A DNA stretch of 9,462 nt from Methylococcales bacterium (lineage in GTDB: Bacteria > Pseudomonadota > Gammaproteobacteria > Methylococcales > UBA1147), in the NCBI GenBank assembly GCA_024958995.1, contig JANXGZ010000121.1:1-9462 (forward strand), read 5' to 3'. Positions 7,357 to 9,462 of the stretch are shown here, piece after piece. Position numbers and translations under genes: made by a program. Position 1 is the stretch's first letter. Every line of letters begins with the position of its first letter. A model generated the notes under the pieces. That model worked only from the letters and a program-made list of their open reading frames with translations, searched no databases and was not told the origin of the DNA.

Positions 7357-7404
7357 GTTCGGAACTTGTGAATCGGTCAAATAAGAGAAAGCAGATTGCC
7401 CTTA

Positions 7405-7443
7405 AAACCATTAAAGCACCGCGATGCGATGCTTTAATGGTTT
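7405..7443 (-). terminator. Intrinsic terminator-like hairpin between tRNA-Val and thrS
   Basis: A perfect 14-bp inverted repeat, AAACCATTAAAGCA at 7405-7418 and its complement at 7430-7443, closes an 11-nt loop that can form an inner 3-bp CGC/GCG helix. Read on the minus strand, the stem starts at the terminal A of the tRNA-Val CCA end, and the descending arm runs into TTTT (7407-7404) followed by AAGG. This is the layout of a Rho-independent terminator, but the stem is AT-rich and the U-tract is short. Since only about 48 nt separate it from the preferred thrS start, it may be leaky, with thrS partly expressed by read-through, or act as an attenuator. It may also protect or guide processing of the tRNA 3' end. 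Confidence 0.7.
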
Positions 7444-7519
7444 GGTAGGCGCGATTGGAGTTGAACCAACGACCCCCACCATGTCAAGGTGGTGCTCTAA
7501 CCAGCTGAGCTACGCGCCT
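7443..7519 (-). tRNA. tRNA-Val, anticodon GAC
   Basis: This is a 77-nt tRNA on the minus strand. The acceptor stem is AGGCGCG/CGCGCCT with discriminator A and an encoded CCA. The D-arm stem is GCTC/GAGC, the anticodon stem CCACC/GGTGG with loop TTGACAT, the variable region GGGTC, and the T-arm GTTGG/CCAAT with loop TTCAACT. The anticodon GAC (plus-strand 7483-7485) reads valine codons GUC and GUU. The anticodon arm, TTGACAT loop included, equals that of E. coli tRNA-Val(GAC), while the acceptor opens with A1-U72 in place of the more common G1-C72. The gene sits between uvrB and thrS, co-directional with both. Confidence 0.97.
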
Positions 7520-7639
7520 GTAAAATTAATCTGAGTATTCTACTCTAGTTAGACCCTAAGCGAAAGTAGGCAGCGGGATTTATCTCGCTAATAGTGGGTC
7601 GACTCGTTGCTGGTTATACCCCGCCCTAGATCACCGTGG
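7520..7639 (-). other. uvrB to tRNA-Val intergenic region
   Basis: This 120-bp stretch holds the probable tRNA-Val promoter (7537-7565). It also has an imperfect hairpin at 7572-7589, with arms AGCGAGA and TCCCGCT containing one A-C mismatch on the minus strand. A quasi-palindrome GATCAC-C-GTGGTC overlaps the uvrB stop (7629-7641). Neither structure is followed by a T-tract, so I see no standard terminator for uvrB and no small gene. Confidence 0.5.
7537..7565 (-). promoter_or_regulatory. Candidate sigma-70 promoter for tRNA-Val
   Basis: On the minus strand a -10-like TAGAAT (7542-7537) follows a weak -35-like TTTCGC (7565-7560) with a 17-nt spacer. Initiation about 7 nt beyond the -10 would start the precursor roughly 10 nt before the mature tRNA 5' end at 7519, a normal leader length. 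The -10 matches five of six consensus bases; the -35 is poor. It could also drive thrS by read-through of the hairpin at 7405-7443. Confidence 0.45.
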
Positions 7640-9462
7640 TCAGGCGATTAACGCTCGACGAATCTTCTGGATTTCGTCCCTGACTCGAGTCGCCTCCTCG
7701 AACTCGAGTTCTTTCGCGTGCTGATACATCTCATCTTCGAGCTTGCAAATCAATTTGGCTGTTTCCCTGGGGGATGCGGCTACGTAATCGATGCTGGCCT
7801 CGGCAACTTCAGTAGCACCACGCCTTCCCGAGGCAAGACCCGCGCCGGGAATCCTAACCTCTAGGATATCCGTGATCGATTTCTTGATCGACTTTGGCTC
7901 GACACCGTGTTGCTGATTGTATTTCATCTGCTTGACCCGGCGCCGTTCGGTTTCTTCGATAGCTATCCGCATTGAACGGGTGATCCGATCACCGTAAAGG
8001 ATGGCCTTGCCTCGGATGTTTCTTGAAGCGCGTCCCACGGTCTGAATCAGGGACACCGCGGACCGGAGAAAACCTTCCTTGTCAGCATCCAGCACGGCCA
8101 CCAGTGAGACCTCCGGGAGATCCAACCCCTCGCGCAAAAGGTTGATCCCCACGAGCACATCAAACTCTCCTAGCCTCAAATCCCGAATAATCTCAACCCG
8201 TTCCACGGTATCAATGTCCGAATGAAGGTACCTGACTAGGACGCCGTGCTCTTGAAAATAATCGGTCAAGTCTTCCGACATTCGTTTTGTCAGCGTGGTC
8301 ACGAGAACCCTTTCGCCTGCCTTAGCCCGCAGGTTGATCTCGGAAAGCAGGTCGTCAACCTGACTCAGGGCTGGACGAACCTCGATTTCCGGATCGATCA
8401 ATCCGGTAGGCCGCACCACCTGCTCGATGACAGAGCCCGATTGCTCTGTCTCATATTTTCCCGGTGTTGCCGATACATAAACCCTCTGCGGGGCCCTGAT
8501 TTCAAACTCGTCGAAACGCAGCGGCCGGTTGTCCAGCGCCGAAGGCAGCCGAAAACCGTATTCCACCAGGGTTTCCTTGCGCGATCGATCTCCACGGTAC
8601 ATAGCACCCAACTGAGGAACGGAAACATGGCTTTCATCGATAATCAGCAGACCATCGTCCGGCAAGTAGTCGAACATTGTTGGTGGTGGCTCGCCGGATT
8701 CTCTGCCGGACAGGTAACGAGAATAATTTTCGATCCCAGAGCAGTAGCCCACTTCGAGGATCATCTCCAAATCAAACATCGTGCGCTGCTCCAGTCGCTG
8801 AGCCTCAACAAGCTTGTTGACAGAGCGCAATTGTTCGAGCCTTTCCCGAAGCTCTAGCTTGATCTTGTCGATCGCAGTCAGCAGGGTTTCGCGCGGGGTA
8901 ACGTAATGGGATTTCGGATAAACCGTATACCGAGCCACCCTGCTCATGATTTCCCCGGTCAACGGATCGAACAGCGACAACCGCTCAATTTCGTCATCGA
9001 ACAACTCAATCCGCAACGCCTCCTTCTCGGATTCCGCCGGATAGACATCGATAACTCCACCTCGCACCCGGTAAGTGGCCCGTCGCAGTTCGGTATCGTT
9101 CCGAGTGTACTGCATCTCGGCAAATCGCCTCAGAATCTTTCGCTGATCAATGATGTCGCCTCGTACAAGATGCAGCACCATCGCAAAATATGATTCCGGT
9201 TCCCCAAGACCGTAAATTGCGGAAACCGTGGCCACCACCACCGTGTCCTTGCGCTCCAGAAGGGCTTTGGTAGCGGAAAGACGCATCTGCTCGATGTGTT
9301 CATTCCGTGAAGCATCTTTCTCGATATAGGTGTCGGAGGCAGGAACGTAAGCCTCCGGCTGGTAATAATCGTAGTAGGAGACAAAGTATTCCACGGAGTT
9401 TTCGGGGAAGAATTCCTTCATTTCCCCATAGAGCTGAGCCGCGAGGGTCTTGTTCGGCGCCA
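7640..9462 (-). CDS. uvrB: UvrABC system protein B (5' end outside window)
   Basis: UvrB is the damage-verifying helicase-like subunit of nucleotide excision repair; it receives DNA from UvrA and recruits the nuclease UvrC. About 606 codons are visible, starting at APNKTLAAQLYGEM (motif Ia). Comparison with E. coli UvrB (673 residues) puts about 63 N-terminal residues, including the Walker A loop, beyond the right edge. The ATG at 9421 is therefore internal and not the start. Visible parts are the tyrosine-rich beta-hairpin (YYDYYQPEAYVP) that clamps damaged DNA, the IDESHV motif (near 8638), helicase motifs in VLVTTLTKRMSEDL and LLREGLDLPEVSLVAVLDADKEG, and motif VI QTVGRASRN. A C-terminal UVR motif (LEDEMYQHAKELEFEEATRVRDEI) contacts UvrC. 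The frame is intact to its TGA. Any promoter or LexA box lies outside the window. Confidence 0.98.
   Translation of the reverse strand, partial: APNKTLAAQLYGEMKEFFPENSVEYFVSYYDYYQPEAYVPASDTYIEKDASRNEHIEQMRLSATKALLERKDTVVVATVSAIYGLGEPESYFAMVLHLVRGDIIDQRKILRRFAEMQYTRNDTELRRATYRVRGGVIDVYPAESEKEALRIELFDDEIERLSLFDPLTGEIMSRVARYTVYPKSHYVTPRETLLTAIDKIKLELRERLEQLRSVNKLVEAQRLEQRTMFDLEMILEVGYCSGIENYSRYLSGRESGEPPPTMFDYLPDDGLLIIDESHVSVPQLGAMYRGDRSRKETLVEYGFRLPSALDNRPLRFDEFEIRAPQRVYVSATPGKYETEQSGSVIEQVVRPTGLIDPEIEVRPALSQVDDLLSEINLRAKAGERVLVTTLTKRMSEDLTDYFQEHGVLVRYLHSDIDTVERVEIIRDLRLGEFDVLVGINLLREGLDLPEVSLVAVLDADKEGFLRSAVSLIQTVGRASRNIRGKAILYGDRITRSMRIAIEETERRRVKQMKYNQQHGVEPKSIKKSITDILEVRIPGAGLASGRRGATEVAEASIDYVAASPRETAKLICKLEDEMYQHAKELEFEEATRVRDEIQKIRRALIA

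Noticed and set aside
6247..7371. 374-codon open frame on the plus strand opposite thrS
   Set aside because: It mirrors the intact, fully recognisable thrS coding frame. Its translation shows no domain I recognise. Long antisense frames are a common by-product of codon bias in a real gene.
7405..7443. Inverted repeat as a mobile-element end or tRNA attachment site
   Set aside because: No integrase, no second copy of the tRNA 3' end and no foreign genes are visible; a terminator is the simpler reading.
7572..7589. Imperfect hairpin as uvrB terminator
   Set aside because: The stem has a mismatch and no T-tract follows it on the minus strand.
8246..8857. 203-codon plus-strand frame opposite uvrB
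   Set aside because: It is a shadow of the conserved uvrB frame; no family features and no separate upstream signals are visible.
9419..9421. ATG at 9421 as the uvrB start
   Set aside because: The frame stays open to the window edge with conserved UvrB sequence (APNKTLAAQLYGE), so this Met is internal.

Overview
The window is a conserved translation and DNA-maintenance block from a gammaproteobacterium. Every gene lies on the minus strand, so transcription runs from high to low coordinates: uvrB (5' part cut off by the window edge), tRNA-Val(GAC), thrS, infC, rpmI, rplT, pheS, pheT, ihfA, a small MerR-type regulator gene, and tRNA-Pro(GGG). The thrS-infC-rpmI-rplT-pheS-pheT-ihfA order is the classical gammaproteobacterial one. 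The flanking tRNA-Val and tRNA-Pro genes and the MerR gene after ihfA match the arrangement I recall from Pseudomonas, as do several protein details: the four-cysteine insert in PheS, the MNCPCH zinc motif in ThrS, and the N-terminus of the MerR protein. Base composition looks close to balanced, unlike the high GC of Pseudomonas itself, and the neighbour upstream of tRNA-Val is uvrB. I therefore infer a gammaproteobacterium outside the enterics, but cannot name a genus.

Layout: 2-78 tRNA-Pro; 128-481 MerR-type regulator, overlapping ihfA by 17 bp; 465-761 ihfA; 765-3143 pheT; 3219-4247 pheS; 4308-4655 rplT; 4686-4883 rpmI; 4904-5425 infC, with a probable ATC start; 5455-7356 thrS; 7405-7443 a strong hairpin read as the tRNA-Val terminator or a leaky attenuator ahead of thrS; 7443-7519 tRNA-Val; 7520-7639 an intergenic stretch with a plausible tRNA promoter; 7640 to the right edge uvrB. 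No non-coding stretch reaches 300 bases; the longest is the 120 bp between tRNA-Val and uvrB.

The genes work together in protein synthesis: two aminoacyl-tRNA synthetases (Thr, Phe), initiation factor 3, large-subunit proteins L35 and L20, and two tRNAs. IHF alpha and the MerR-type protein add DNA architecture and regulation at the end of the operon, and UvrB is the damage-recognition helicase of nucleotide excision repair. All reading frames look intact and no mobile element, CRISPR array or foreign gene is visible. I do not see a previously undescribed system. The points worth a second look are regulatory: the rare infC start codon, the hairpin touching the tRNA-Val 3' end in a very short thrS leader, the lack of room for a pheM-type attenuator, and an uncharacterised MerR-type regulator translationally tied to ihfA.
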